Below are positions 8,923 to 21,516 of a stretch of DNA of 64,000 bases, piece by piece; the first letter of the stretch is position 1, and every line of letters starts with the position of its first letter. The stretch is from NCBI GenBank assembly GCA_964020085.1, contig OZ026603.1:30201242-30265241 (forward strand), in the 5' to 3' direction. The notes under the pieces are model-generated. The model worked only from the letters and a program-made list of their open reading frames with translations. It did not search any database and was not told the origin of the DNA. Both the position numbers and the translations under genes were made by a program. The stretch is from Micromussa lordhowensis (taxonomy: Eukaryota; Cnidaria; Anthozoa; Scleractinia; Lobophylliidae).

Positions 8923-10444
8923 ATGTTAAAATTGCGAAATTTTAGACAAAATTGAAACATTGGGAAGAACGCAAATCATTTTGTTTTTCGAGATGTTAAA
9001 TTCATGTTGTCTAAAAATCCTGATTTAAACTGTTTTTTGAAAAGATTCGCATTTTAGACATTACAAGGTGAATACCATCCGGGAAATTGAGAAACTGAAA
9101 TTGAGTCACGCGCCTATGTGTGATGATGATACGAGCAGTTGAAACTGAAGTCATATGGTCTCAAAACGACTAATTGCTGAGAAAAGTTCTTAAATTTGGT
9201 ATCCCAAACACAACGTTTAGAATCGCTTTTTTCTCTGTTATGTCATATTGTTCGAAATAGGTAAAGGTAAGGTAAAGTCTGCACACGAGCCAAGTGGCCC
9301 ATCAGGCCGGAACTTATCCAGGTTTCCATTTGTTCAAAATAATGATAATAAAAATGTTTAAATTAATAGTCGTCACGCTTTAATAAATTAAAACGTAAAT
9401 TGAAGCGCGATAAAAATACGTAATCAATCTGACAGCATGTATTAAACCACCATTGGAGAGTTTTCACAGCATAAGAAATTCGGCAAAATGGACTTCAAAG
9501 AATTCAAAATCGTACACGGTTACTAAATCTGTACTGATACCAAATACAAATTTAAAACTTCTAATTTTAAGTGGAGTAGCTAATCAAAACATGTTAGTTA
9601 TAGGAAAGTCAAGTCATGCGAAACAAATTGACACGCAGTTAAATATTTCTCGATAGCCGGTTTTTTGAAAAATTCACAAAGTTTATTGATTTTCAACATA
9701 CGTTTAAAACTGGTCTTCAAAATCTCAAGGTTGGCCAACATAATCAATTTTTTTTTTAAGCATCTTCATTATTATTAAAAAAATTTCATTCCTGAAGAGA
9801 TCAACGACTTGTTTTCCTCTTGCATTACTTCAATACATTGTTGTGCTAGCTGTTGACACATGCACACATTGCCCTTAAACTACAAGGTTTTCTTATGCTC
9901 ACCTTCACACAATTCGTTTCTTGTGATTTCCTCTTGCTATGTCCGTACCAGAAAGCTTCTCTGTGGTACTTGAGCTGTGATTGTAATAAGAAAGACCAGA
10001 ATCAGCAAATATCTAAACGATATAGGGGTCTCTTGTTAGTGTAAGCGCCACAATCTCTGATCAAGTATACAAATGAAAGAGCATGGTACGAATAACTGTA
10101 TCAAGACATTTGAATCCAGTGTATTAAACAATTGTGTGACTGGACGGTTGTTTTGCAAAACATAAATAGGATCATAAGTGATTTTGCTGCTCTGACATTT
10201 TACATTTTTTAAAAGCTGATACCTCCCTCAACTTGATTACACCCAAAGAGTGTATGTTTCACCAATAGCTTAGTTTCACGACTGAGCTCTTTAAATTTTT
10301 GGAATCAATTTCTGTTTAGCATGATGCTTTATTTTCTTCTCCAATTCTTTCACACTTATGATGCAAAATGTTAGCAATAACGTCAGCAAAGATTCTACCA
10401 TAAGTCCATTATAAAATGTACAACGGAGGTCCAAATAAGATAAA
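8923..10444. other. Mostly unexplained intergenic DNA
   Basis: It contains a SINE tail fragment (9263-9328) and one candidate minus-strand exon (9903-9974). No other coding signal is seen. Confidence 0.35.
9263..9328 (-). mobile_element. 3' fragment of the SINE family found at 20368-20640
   Basis: On the minus strand this matches the end of the 20.4-kb element: GGAACTTATCC / GGCCTGATGGGC...GCAGACTTTA(T/C)CTTACC. About 60 bases align with few differences. Only the tail is present, as in 5'-truncated retroposed copies. Confidence 0.75.
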
Positions 10445-10562
10445 TTATTAAAAAACTGGATCATTGGATAATGCAGTTCGAGAGTTTTCATTGGCTTAGC
10501 CATCATGGGCTATGAGCCATTATACCATGCTCTACGAAAATAGTAAACGTACGCGTGATATT

Positions 10563-10595
<33 letters not shown>

Positions 10596-10692
10596 TCGCC
10601 CTTGGTGGATACGAGATGATTATAGCCAACTCGGCGCTATTGGCCTCGTTGGCTATCTACCATCTCATATCCAGCGCGCGCTTGTGGAATGA
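10445..10692 (+). mobile_element. MITE family B, partial copy 1
   Basis: It matches 61526-61818 at high identity: AAAAACTGGATCA(T/C)TGGATAATGC, then TTTTCATTGGCTTAGCCATC, GGGGGCGTTTTTAATAAAAC and TTATTCCACTCGCCCTTG. The left inverted arm, present in the 61-kb copy, is missing here. The right end carries two closely spaced inverted copies of GATATGAGATGAT. Confidence 0.75.
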
Positions 10693-12970
10693 TTGATAAA
10701 TATCCAACATCTTGAGAGTCGAGTACTTAGACTCCTTCAGTCTGTCTTACAGGGTCAAGACTATAGCTTTTACAGGGATATTATCTTGAGTATTAATAGG
10801 ATCTTGGACCATTGATCGTCATCATTCAAGTCTTCTCATGTGTAGATGCACCGCATGGCAACATTAACCTTTAGTACACATTGCAGACCTACATGTTACA
10901 TGTCTAATATTTTTCATGAACTTTATTATTTGCTTTCTCAAGCTTACCTCAGCATTGTTCTTTACTGGAAGATTCTTCTTGGCTTGCTTTATCAAGTTCT
11001 ATAATGGTACATCACCTGAAATTTATAACAGAAGAACAAATCATAAATATGCCAATATCGTACAATGAGCTGCAAGTCCACAAGCTATTCCTAGCCTTTT
11101 TATACCCTGTGTTGCTGACTTGACTATCACTGAAACATCTTCCTCTGAAATCTTGGCGGGATTAAATGAACTTTATGTTTAAATATCTAAATCCACTCAG
11201 TTTCAATTAATGTGTTTATAGCTACCAGACAAAGTGAAAAATTTACTGGTATCGCTGCCATTCTAAATAAACATTCTGAACAGATGATATGTCGTTTTCT
11301 TGCAGGATACTGCCTGAAACTATGAAGTACAACATAAATGTAGAGCCTGGGATAATCCTCAGTTGATCAGTCATTTGGTTATCGAGGTATCTCTCAGGGT
11401 GACATGGGCACATGTACATATTGTCGACCCGTTTTGTCATAATTGTTTTGTTTTGTACTTTTTTTGGTTTGTGTTGTATATAAATTTGTAACTACAAGAG
11501 CGAATGAATTTGTTGTTGTTGTGGTTGTTATAAATCACCGCAAACCTTACCTTTGAGTAGATCTTTGCGGGCGGTTTCTTCAAGCCACGCCAGTGTTTCT
11601 CTAGTTTGACGGCACTTCGCCTAAAAAGGAGAAAAACAATGCTGAAGTGAACAAATGTAATCATTTACTTAACGTTTCCAGTATTGGCTTCCAAGCGCAG
11701 ACCGAAAAAATTGGTAACATTCATTCAATTTGTCCCTCGATATGGATTTGGTGCCAAATGAACTCCCAGTCACCCACTAACTGAACACTTTGCATCAAAT
11801 TTCTGGAGAGCAAAGCTCTTTCTTTTGACGTCTTACCACAATTTTTCATAATGCTACTAATTTTAGAAGACTTTTATTTGTTTCTAATTTATTAGAACTT
11901 GTTCGCTTAACCAAAGGAACAACGTCCTAAACAAGTTGAATCGAACAAATTCTTGACAAGTTTCACTTTCACCGTTTTGAATTTGCTTTAGCTTTAACAT
12001 TTCAAACTTCTGTTTACGAGCGATATACGCAGCGCTTATTAAAAATTCGTTCCCTCTCAACTTACATGTGGCAGCTTACTCTTATTTGGCATTTCGATGT
12101 CTCATGGTTTAACTTCTCTCACCTCGTTTCTGGCGCCCGAAGCTGGACTCAGTAGTGAGTTTTTAATCCGTCTCGGTTCTTCCCTTTGTCTTGACGACTT
12201 CCCAGCGTTCTCGTCGATTCGTTAACAATTTATCTTCTGCCGAAGAAGTGAAACAGTTTCGACCACTAGGCACCGAAGAACAAAATGCAAATAAGCTAAA
12301 GCTGCAAGATGGTGAAAATATCACACCTCACGATTTGCACGTGTTATAACGGTCCATGGCGACCCTCCTGAGTTGAATTAATTTGACTAAATTTCCCAGA
12401 AGAAATTTCCCTTAGCTTTTCTAGATCTTGGACAGTAAATGTAATGAGTTGGTTGGTACAGAAGTTCATGAAAATTCCAATGACAATTTTGGATTTAAAT
12501 TCTCAGTCTTGGCCGCTCTGTCCGTAAACTGCTCGCGCCTTCTATCCCTCCTTCCCAGCCCCCTCTCAAATTTCACAAGCCCAACATTTTATTTGAAATC
12601 ATATGGACAATGTTTTACCTGCAAATTTACGATCCTGTTTCAGAGTCGAATTTCATGTCTGGAATAAAGACCTCTGCAAAAGCAATCCATCGTACAACTG
12701 AAAGTTTGTTAACTGAATGTCATGTCGTAAGAGCAGATGAAGCAATCCGCCAGAAGCGGACAAAAACTTTGTACCAAGGTTATTTACATCATATTGCAAA
12801 CTTCTGTGCGACTGTTTTAAGTGTTTTCTCAAAAGAAATCATTTCTAATTAACAACGCCAAATGTAGAAAACAAATTTTGAAGTTCATATGAAACACTTT
12901 AATGTTCTGGTGAAGTGACACTGCTGACGAAATTTTACATGTGTTTGCACAATTTCACTTATAGTCAAGT
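10693..12970. other. Intergenic, candidate minus-strand exons only
   Basis: This holds the candidate minus-strand islands at 10948-10998, 11551-11620 and the donor at 12066. The segment 12120-12360 is a little richer in GC and CpG than its flanks and could be a promoter for that candidate transcript. No other feature is supported. Confidence 0.3.
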
Positions 12971-13185
12971 GGAGACATAAAACAGTCTGAAGAAGGGAAC
13001 GTGCTGACTCAAAAGACTTCTGAAAGTTGCGGTGCACAGACAACTTCTGGTTCAGCTCGTAACGAGAGCATATCGCCACCCGGCTTCAAAGATGATTTGT
13101 TGAGCTACGAGCTGAACCAGAAGTTTTCTGTGCGCCGCAACTTCCAATTAACACTCCGTTAACTTCTTCAGACTATTTTGTCTCC
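12971..13185. mobile_element. Foldback MITE, about 100-bp arms
   Basis: The outer arms GGAGACATAAAACAGTCTGAAGAA / CTTCTTCAGACTATTTTGTCTCC and the inner arms AGTTGCGGTGCACAGACAACT...TTCAGCTCGTA / TACGAGCTGAACCAGAAGT pair across a short centre. Identity is roughly 80-90 percent by eye. It has no coding capacity. Confidence 0.75.
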
Positions 13186-14466
13186 GTTCGAAACTTATTT
13201 TCTCGAGTTCCTATGGGAAATTGTTTTTGGTGTTATTTCAGGCAATTATTTAGAGCTTTCAGCTTGTAGAAAATGCCAAAATTTCGGTACAAGAGGTTTG
13301 TCCACTTCTCAAGTATATTTAGATGAATCTCTCTACGAAAAAATCCCGTACAATGCACGTGGTAACATTATCGAGCGTGGCGAAAAAATTGGGTACCACG
13401 TCTACCTTTCCAAAAATGATACTCTTAAAAAATGTTGTCGCCTGCTGCAACAAAAATCGAGTGTGCTTTGTTAGTTTACTAGTTTACTGTATTTTTCAGT
13501 AACTGGAGTTAAGCGCCTATTGTTCAGTTCACTCTCCCCCCTTCCCCCCTAGAAGGAAAAGATTGTGAAAATACGGAACACGTTGAAGGAGGTGGGGGGG
13601 GGACTTGAAGAAGAACAGGAGAGTCCCGGGTGGAGGGTTGGAGAAGTGAAAAAAACACTAGGCAAAAAAAGAGAAGAAACATTATTAAGCCGGCAGGATC
13701 TAGGAAGGGAGAGAAATAACAACTGAAATATTTCTAAGCTGTGCGTGACATTTTGCAAAATCCAAATCACGAAGACGTGCGTATCACTGAAGAAGGGGCG
13801 GGAGAAAGATGAATCGAGTTTTGCACTCGTAACCCTGCGAAAGCAATCATTTCTTTTGCCAGGGTTCGGAAGGCTTTAAAGCAGTCTGGAAAGAAACAAC
13901 TGAATTACTGGATGAAAGCTTGTGTGTCGCATTTGAAGGCTGTTTATTATCTGTACTTTGTCGTCGAGTGTAGTACTGTTGTCAGCATGGCCTTCAGTGT
14001 GGGAAGTTGAACTTAAGTGACCCATGCTATGAGACACCAACAGACTGCTAACCCTCAAGGGCTGGAATTTACAGAAATCTATCTTCAAAGAGGCCAACTG
14101 CTCCGCCCGGCCACACCAGACACCATGTGTAGTAATTACTTCTGTATGTACGCTGATAACTCTGAGAGTGAGAAGGAAATGGTTCATTTCTGAGGCACGC
14201 AGGGTTCCGTGGATTATCTGCGATTTCGAGACAAGATTATACCGAGATAATCGAGACCACACGCAGAACTCTTGAGGAGACAGCTGATGATGCAGTAATT
14301 ACATCAAGTCGTACTGGACTCACTATTTAGAAAACTAATGTCCATTTCACATGGACAGTGAACAAAATTCTGGCGATCATTCAACGCTGAGGAGCGCTAA
14401 AAAGCAGAGTTTACGAAGAATAAACTCCTACTAGTATTTTTTTTTAATTTTTATAAACCTAATAAG
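13186..14466. other. No gene recognised
   Basis: A 98-codon open frame at 13178-13474 has no similarity that I recognise and starts inside the MITE. A polypurine/polypyrimidine patch lies at 13540-13700. No other structure is seen. Confidence 0.3.
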
Positions 14467-14514
14467 AAAAAGACATTTAAAAATGGTTGCCTTCTTATTT
14501 TTAAATGTCTTTTT
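14467..14514. repeat. Perfect 18-bp hairpin
   Basis: AAAAAGACATTTAAAAAT at 14467-14484 is the exact reverse complement of 14497-14514, with a 12-base loop. AT-rich hairpins like this can be small MITE remains; no function is implied. Confidence 0.8.
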
Positions 14515-17500
14515 GGGAACTGACTGTCTGGGAGTAATAGAGAAAATGTTCTTGTACCTAGTAACTTGTTCAAATTTAGAAGGTTTTAAGTTGCCACGAA
14601 TAATGATGATGAATTACATGCGCATATGCTAGCCTATGAAGCCAGTTTTGCTGAACTATCGACGTTGAAAGGGAAGAAATTTAGAACCTCTATCAGATCT
14701 AGGAAAAGAATGCGGTTTTTGTCTCAGCCGGTTTAATTTTAATTTAATTTCTGTGGGTCTGTCCTCTCTCTGCGCTTTTTCTTCCGGTAAATTTTTGCAT
14801 CTAGTAGAGAAAGAATGTTTCTCTCTTATCTGAGACCGATATGATACACTCCTAGAACCTGCGGGCAAAGAGGCGAACACATCCCTGATAGAGGATTACA
14901 GCACTGAAGATTTTGGAGGTATCGATCAGATAAAATCTCATAACTCGAGTGCCAGCAACGGGCACAGGTTTATAGATCAGTTCAAAGAGGAGTTGAATAA
15001 TAAAAATAACAATGAGAAAAGAACAAGAAAGAGAGAAAGAATTTCAACATATCCAGTTTCCTGTCCCTAGGAAGCGCTGAGGTCACTTGGGTCAGCCTCA
15101 AACGGTTTGTTACGTTTCATTCACTCCTGGCCGGTCCATGAGATAGCCCTCGTCGCTTGATTTCAGTTTATGAATAAACCAATACCCTTATTTAACTTGC
15201 CGTTGGTTCGTCCATGTTTGCTTTCCTTATCGTAGCGTGATAATTATCACGCTTTATTTTTTACCTCTGTGGAATGCTGGATAAACTGTCATCATTTGCG
15301 CAGATTTCACCCTGATTTTAATCAAAAAGCGGACAGTTTACAGTAAGTATCCCTCAACGCCGAGCTCATTGTCACATCGCGATATTCTGACCGTGTTAAA
15401 CGTCTTAAATGTCCTTTTGTCGTTTCTTGAGCAACAAGACGAGCCTCGAAACTCAGAGAGAAAAACCGCTGCGATCTTACGGATAAAGCATTCAGTAAGT
15501 CCATGATAACTTTTCAAATAACGCTGCACTAGAATTAAGATATGGGGTGGGTTGGAGGTAGTTCTAGAAAGGTTTTTGTCTGCCTTGACCTTTAATTGCC
15601 GGCACAAAGACACAGTGATATTTTACGTTTTTTTTTTCTTCATTCGTTTTCCTAATGGATAAACAAAAGTCTAGCCTTTTCAAAAACAGGAAATGCTTAT
15701 TGGAAACCCGTTAAGTGTTGAAGAACTGTTTGAAACCTTAGAGTGGTTTCCGGTCGCTGTTAAGTTGTCCCTGACACAAGTCATGTGGCTTGTTTGCTTT
15801 CCGTAGATTTTCAACTCTGCTTCTGGCCAACAGGCCTATCGATGAACAGCTATCAAGTCTGTTGCCGTTGTCCGCAGTTCCATTATTAAAGGTAAGTCAT
15901 AAAACAAGTGAATGATTAAGGATCATTGGCCGTTTATTCTGCGCTAGACTCCTGTGGACTCCGACAATTTTTACAAGTAATTTTGCTGTGTGTTCAGTCG
16001 GTCATCCCTAGGGATTGTAGACCGCTGGATGAAGAACTGATCATAAGGTTTCTTCTCTCCCTCAAAGATTACCAAGTAGTACGGCGAAAAACAGAAACTA
16101 GAAACACTGAAATGCAACCAATTTCTTCACTCCCTAATGTAGAAACAACTGAATGAGTGCGCTGAAAAATTGGGAGCGTGCGGTCAACATTTGCATTTTG
16201 TCCGACCGGCGGCAATTCTGGAGAACTGAGAAACACTCACTGCTAATAGCTGCTAATAGAAAGAAGCACATTAGTTCTGCTTTAACAGCACATAAGCCAT
16301 GATAGAACCGGTGTGATACAATCGATAAATAGGTACGATACCTACAATTAAGTTTAAACGTGCCATCGATTTTTTGTAACTTCAAATACTGGAGTGCAAA
16401 CTTCTGTGATAAAGGCTCGACTTATGTCAGTTCTGACAAGCCGATGTAACTTTGTTGGAGTACAAGCTAAAAATCGCCAAGTTTCCCATGGTAATTTTTT
16501 CACAGTATAAAATCCGTCCATGAATAAGATACACCCAAAAAACGACTAATTGGATTTTGTTTTCGTTTGCCAAAGACAAAAACCATTCCTCAAAGGTTGT
16601 GGTTAGTATATTATTTTTATACTCCTATCAGCTCATAACATTCTCAACTTATTTACAGCGAAAACACTTCTCACTATAAAATGATCCGATGAACTGATTA
16701 CCGGTGAAGGTATTTCTTCGCTGGATAGTGTTCCTACTCCGGGATAGTTTGCACATTGAATTCACCACGCAAAGTCATACAATGCACTATATGCAATCTG
16801 GAGCCCAGACTGACAATTACAGAATTCAAAATATCAGTCTTAATTAACGCTGGCTTCAAACTCTCTATCAGACATGCTTTTGTTTCAACTCTTATGGGGA
16901 GGGCTATTTAACCACGCTGGTCCTGACATACTGTGTAATTATATAAAGATGTTATTTACCAAGTAGAAGAAATTCTTAAACTGGCATAGTAACAATCCTT
17001 AAAATTTGATACTGAAGAATAACTAAACAACCCTTCCATCTAACCAGTTACAATAGAAATGAACCCTTCAATAACGAAGTTCATGGTCTAAGGAAGCGTA
17101 TTTTTCAACCCGCACACAGTTGCTCCGGCATTTTAGAATCCCCGTCATAGCGATCACACTCAGTCCCAATCCCTTATAAAATTGACGGCTCCTCGTTATA
17201 CACCAGGGTTTAACTTCAGATGAACTGGCTTCATATATGTTCAGTATTGTACCAGACCGTTACGATTTAGGCGAATAGTCGGATCAAGAAAAGAAGTCGT
17301 TAGCCTCTCAGCTTATGAAAGCAGACGAATCTCCAAATAACTAATGGTAATCGAGTACGGGTTTTTGCTAAAAAAACTAAAGTGTCCGAGCTGAGTCGAA
17401 AGTCAGTCTTTCCTAATTTCGATATTATATCGTGAAATGCCGCTAAGTATTCAAGTAAATCAGATATAAACTGAAAAGACTCTCAAGGGAAAAAAAGAAA

Positions 17501-19072
17501 ATGTATTTTGATGAGGAGGTACAGGGTTACAAGGATTGAAGTGGACTTACAGTTCATAGATGTGAATTTTTGAAAGGATGCAAAACAAACAAAAAAAAAA
17601 ATCAAAATTGGCATTCTGGTGAAATTTTGTATCTATCACTCACTATCTTTTTCACTTAAATTGAAGTTTCTTTTCTGACTTGCTTTGGCGTTCTTGATTT
17701 CTTTCCTAATTGCAAGTTTTATAGCAAGCTGGGAGCCATAGTTATTAAAAGGTTATGTTTAATTAGACATCTCTCACTATGGTGTACTAAAGGTTCCTTC
17801 GGCGCATTTCCAAGCGATTATTAAACGAAATCTTGTGTTATTGAAGGCAACTTGCTTTGGATTATCTCTGCATGCAGCAGACAATAGCTTTTAGTGTTTT
17901 TCGGATTATATTACCAAAATAACAGGAGATTTATCAACACGAGAAACTAAATACCTTTGTCAGTAACTGAGCACCAGTTTATCACAACAAAGCAAATGAT
18001 ATTCTGCTCTGCGCTATGATCTTGAAGCATTTGTTTTGTTATTATTGGCTGTGAAGTGTGAACTCTTTTGTTTCAAGTTTATCTCGCTTATTTACACTCC
18101 ATTAACACTCTACCGAGCTGATTAGATTGTCAGGTAAGGCCAGGTCAGGGAGAGCGTAACAGTGGAAATTCACTGTGACACGTTTCGTCGCTTTGATCCA
18201 GCTGGGAAACATCTATTCTCGTCTCCAAAGGTCTGCATGTCTCCCCGGAAAACCAAGATAAAACCCAGGTAAATTATTTCCTTCAGTTGTGAAGGAAACG
18301 AAAGACATAGCTATCTATTATAGAGGAAGAGGTTAGTATATTTAGAAACGTCTAAGAACACACTTCGACTTTTGTTTTGTTTTAACCGTGAAAACGAACT
18401 AAACAATATGAATGTTTTAAAAGAAAGAACGAAGATGATGATTTCAAGAAATAGATAGAACGGATGACAATGGCATATTTAAGATTTATTAGCATCAAAA
18501 TTATAAAAGTACCCGCTCTGCAATCGATCGAGCAAACAGAACCATTGCTAAGTACTTGAAGACATTTGAATACTGTTTGCCTTTTAAGTCTGACGAGATA
18601 ACTCGACAGAGTCCACAGAGAAACCATACAGTTTTGTCTGTTCTTAACCTGCAAACGTTCGTGCCAAAGAACGTCATTTCTTGCAGTGACTAGATGAGAG
18701 AGGTTGTTTCCTTATCAGTGCAAATTGGTTCTCGCATAGAACTGACCACGTATCAGTTGTAAATGGATGGGTTTCAGGGGCGTTGTGAATTGTAGACCTG
18801 GCTAGCTAGCTCGCATTCAAGTCGGAGTTTGGGGTATGTTCCTTAGGCCATTTTACTTCGCAATTCTTCTCTCATTCACTTTCAACATTTTTTGTGTATT
18901 TCGAAAGTACGTATATTCTAACCAACACAGAATGAACCAGGTCTGTTCTCATTGTCCTTCAGTTCTGAGCTTGAGTGATCTCAAAATACACAAAACATAA
19001 CTGAAGCAGAGAAAAATATTTTTATACGAAAACAAATTGTTACTTCGGTTAACTTTTAATCCCGGGTTAGCG
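14515..19072. other. Long intergenic stretch with isolated exon-like islands
   Basis: I see no repeat family and no recognisable gene. Two plus-strand islands have splice-like borders and an open frame: 15807-15891 (acceptor TTTCCGTAG, donor AAAG|GTAAGTC; contains RPIDEQLSSLLPL) and about 18134-18269 (donor CCCAG|GTAAAT; contains CDTFRRFDPAGKHLF). GTAAG-type donors occur by chance every few kilobases in DNA of this composition, so neither is called as a gene. Confidence 0.3.
15234..15253. repeat. Perfect 20-bp palindrome
   Basis: AGCGTGATAATTATCACGCT is fully self-complementary with no loop. It could bind a dimeric factor or be chance; no second copy of the full palindrome was noticed. Confidence 0.85.
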
Positions 19073-19076
19073 TTAA

Positions 19077-19483
19077 GGCGGGGGTAAACATGAATAGGCG
19101 TGAAATTTGAAGTGATATAAAAAGGAAATTGTTAGGATTAAGATGGGTTGGAAACACTACCAGACAGTTGACCCCCGCGAAAGAGAGCCCCTGGTTGCTA
19201 GGGGACTGTTTGGTATCCGTCTACTAATTCTTCACTTCAAATTTCAATTTTCGAAATCCGTCAAATCTTCAACATTTCATATTTTCCTCAATTTAACTTA
19301 TCCTTTGAGAAAAAATATCTCTTTCCCAAAATGCCCAAAAATCACCCAGAAATTTACACAAAACCGCCAAACAGTGGTTAATGAGATAAGCAGAGAGATT
19401 TAGTGTCGCTTGAAACGTGACTGAGATATTGGCAGAAAGGCCTGTTAAACGACGTCAAAACAGCCTTCACGTGTACCCCCGCC
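19077..19483. mobile_element. MITE with TTAA flanks (piggyBac-like ends)
   Basis: It starts GGCGGGGGTA and ends with the inverted partner TACCCCCGCC, flanked by TTAA on both sides (19073-19076 and 19484-19487). TTAA duplication is the hallmark of piggyBac-type insertion. Subterminal AAATTTGAAGTGA / TCACTTCAAATTT repeats are also present. It has no transposase. Confidence 0.8.
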
Positions 19484-19487
19484 TTAA

Positions 19488-20367
19488 TCGGCTTTCGAGC
19501 AACCCAGCCCTGTAGCAGGATGAGAATACGACTAGAATTATTTTATCCTATATACCAGAAAATATAACAAACGTGGCTGACAACATTTTACCTTCGATGC
19601 CTTCTGAGGGTGCAGTCATATATGAGGAAGCTGTCTTGTGTTCTTTACTCTATGATATACGGCTCAAAAATAAATTTAAATACTTCGGACAGAAATCGTT
19701 CGTTCAACGACAGACCATTGCAAAACTTGGACAGACTAATGGAAGATCAAGAATAAGGGTTAAAATGTATCAGTTTCCAGAGCCTCTCTCAGTTCTCCCT
19801 GACCCGCGGTCAAACAAAGGAGCAAGGGGCTCTGGGTACCAAATTTCTATGTTTTTCTCTTTTAATGAACTTGTAACTCGGCGTTGAACATGATAGAAAT
19901 TACTCAGTAAAACCTTTCTTATTAACGTATTTTGTCTACACTGCAACGAAAAGTTTTTGATTCCGGCTCTGGCCGACTGTAATGGTTACGTAACGTGGAA
20001 AAACGTAACCAAAAAAGGCCGACCCGCGTGTTCCACTCGCACTTTGCCACGCTCGTGCGCGAAACACGCAATAACCTCTAGTAAAACTCGGAAGGACCGT
20101 TAACTTCGTGAATTCCTCAGGTTCAGGCTCACAACTAACAGTATTAATGATGTTAAAAAGTTCGACCCCTCAGTTGTGAGTCAGTTGGTTTCTGTATATC
20201 CAAACACAGTTGAAAGGAAGTGGTGAAAGTAAAACATGTCGAAAGCGGAGGTACGCCAGAATTTTTAGTTATTTATTTATTTATTTATTCATTTAGTATT
20301 CTTTTGGTAAACGATTCTTGCTTGTAATTTCGATTCTTGAATCACAATTTCTTGAACTTTGTCTTGG
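19488..20367. other. No gene recognised
   Basis: An open frame of 104 codons at 19573-19887 gives no recognisable protein. (ATTT)n runs lie at 20265-20295, just before the SINE. Confidence 0.35.
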
Positions 20368-20640
20368 GACAATGGGAGGCGCGATTATGATTAGTGTTCG
20401 AGCCCTGGCCGGGGACATTGTGTTATGTTCTTGGGCAAGACACTTTACTCTCACAGTGCCTCGCTCCACCCATGTGTATAAATGGGTGCCGACCAATTAA
20501 TGCTGGGGGTAACCCTGCGATGGACTAGCATCCCATCCAGGGGGGAGTAGAAATACTCCTAGTGACTTCATGCTACTGAAAACCGGGATAAGCTCCGGCC
20601 TGATGGGCTACTTGGTTCATATGCAGACTTTATCTTACCT
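20368..20640 (+). mobile_element. SINE-like retroposon
   Basis: The segment runs GGGAGGCGCGATTATG...GTGTTCGAGCC (B-box-like GTTCGAGCC), TTGGGCAAGACACTTTACT, CCCATGTGTATAAATGGGTG, GGGGTAACCCTGCGATGGAC, and ends in GGCCTGATGGGC...GACTTTATCTTACC. The TTGGGCAAGACACTTTACT and CTGCGATGGACTAGCATCCC blocks are, from memory, widespread in invertebrate SINE and LINE tails. A truncated tail copy lies at 9263-9328. Confidence 0.75.
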
Positions 20641-21283
20641 GTCTGGGAACATTGTAGGTAACACGACTATCTCAAGAGAGACTGCTCTTTAATGACATTG
20701 TCTAGTCGTGGCTGAAAAAAATTCGAAAAAGAAAACGATAAAGAGTTGTAATTCCTTGTTTTAAATTTAATCAAATATCTTCCTCCACTTAATATAAAAC
20801 ACAAAGCTACAGTGCCGCGGAAAATTGCAAATTCTTTAAAAAGTAGTTCATGAGCTAACCGTGTTTTGTTAAGGTATTCTATTTTTAACTTCGATATTAC
20901 GACCTCACGGGCAGAAATACGGAAATTTGACATTTGCGCACTTATCAGATAACGCATTTACGGTAACGGAGATTACACCATTCTATTGTTTACCGTGCCA
21001 AACAAAAAAATGATGATCGTAATTACTTGGCAATGAACATGTACACTTCCGTATATTGTTCTTACAATATATGCTTTTTTTAGATTGGTTCATCACTGAA
21101 TGTGCGAAGTTTTTATGAAAATGCTGGGAGTGTCTTACTAGCTTCTTGGAGTATGGGGAATTATTTCGTCTTGAGCTCGATTTTGTCTTACATTTGTCGT
21201 ACTACACACTGACCTAGCTGTCACATGTATTAAAAGACACAATTCGAGACGGTAAAACGGAAAAACAACATCATTGCGGTCAA

Positions 21284-21516
21284 TGAATTGACGCATTACA
21301 GCTAGATTAAGCTGCGAATCACATCATCTTTATTGTACACAAAACCACAACAATAGAAAAAGTCCTCACCGTTTGGCATCTACCACTTTCGCATATTCAA
21401 CTGAGTCAGCAATGTTTGAATGAATTGACGTGTTACAACTAGCTTAAACTGCGACTTACATCATCTCTATTGTACACCAAACCACAACAATAGCTGAGTC
21501 AGCAACTTTTGAATAT
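21284..21516. repeat. Local 73-bp direct duplication
   Basis: TGAATTGACG(C/T)(A/G)TTACA...CCACAACAATAG occurs at 21284-21356 and 21421-21493, both 73 bases long, 137 bases apart. A following CTGAGTCAGCAA block is duplicated too (21401 and 21494). The pair is about 85 percent identical by eye. Confidence 0.75.

Larger units (their letters stand above)
5669..12092 (-). other. Candidate cryptic spliced gene on the minus strand (low confidence)
   Basis: Several short minus-strand islands have good splice signals on both sides. In transcription order they are: 12066 (CAT|GTAAGTT donor; exon start unknown), 11551-11620 (CTTTTTAG acceptor, GTAAGG donor), 10948-10998 or 10948-11015 (GTAAGC donor), 9903-9974 (TCACAG acceptor, GTGAGC donor), 8275-8331 (TTTTTCTAG acceptor, GTAAAT donor) and 5669-5779 (CCCTTTCAG acceptor, ends in TAA). 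Joining 11551-11620, 10948-10998, 9903-9974 and 5669-5779 keeps one frame open for about 100 codons, all in compatible phase. It yields a Lys/Arg-rich protein including HWRGLKKPPAKIYSK, and an ATG forms across the first junction. A second frame, from the ATG at 12092, is open for about 47 codons. I recognise neither product. It could be a small protein gene, a lncRNA or coincidence. Confidence 0.3.

Noticed and set aside
13178..13474. Plus-strand 98-codon open frame
   Set aside because: It starts within a foldback element, has no recognisable similarity and no clear splice or promoter context.
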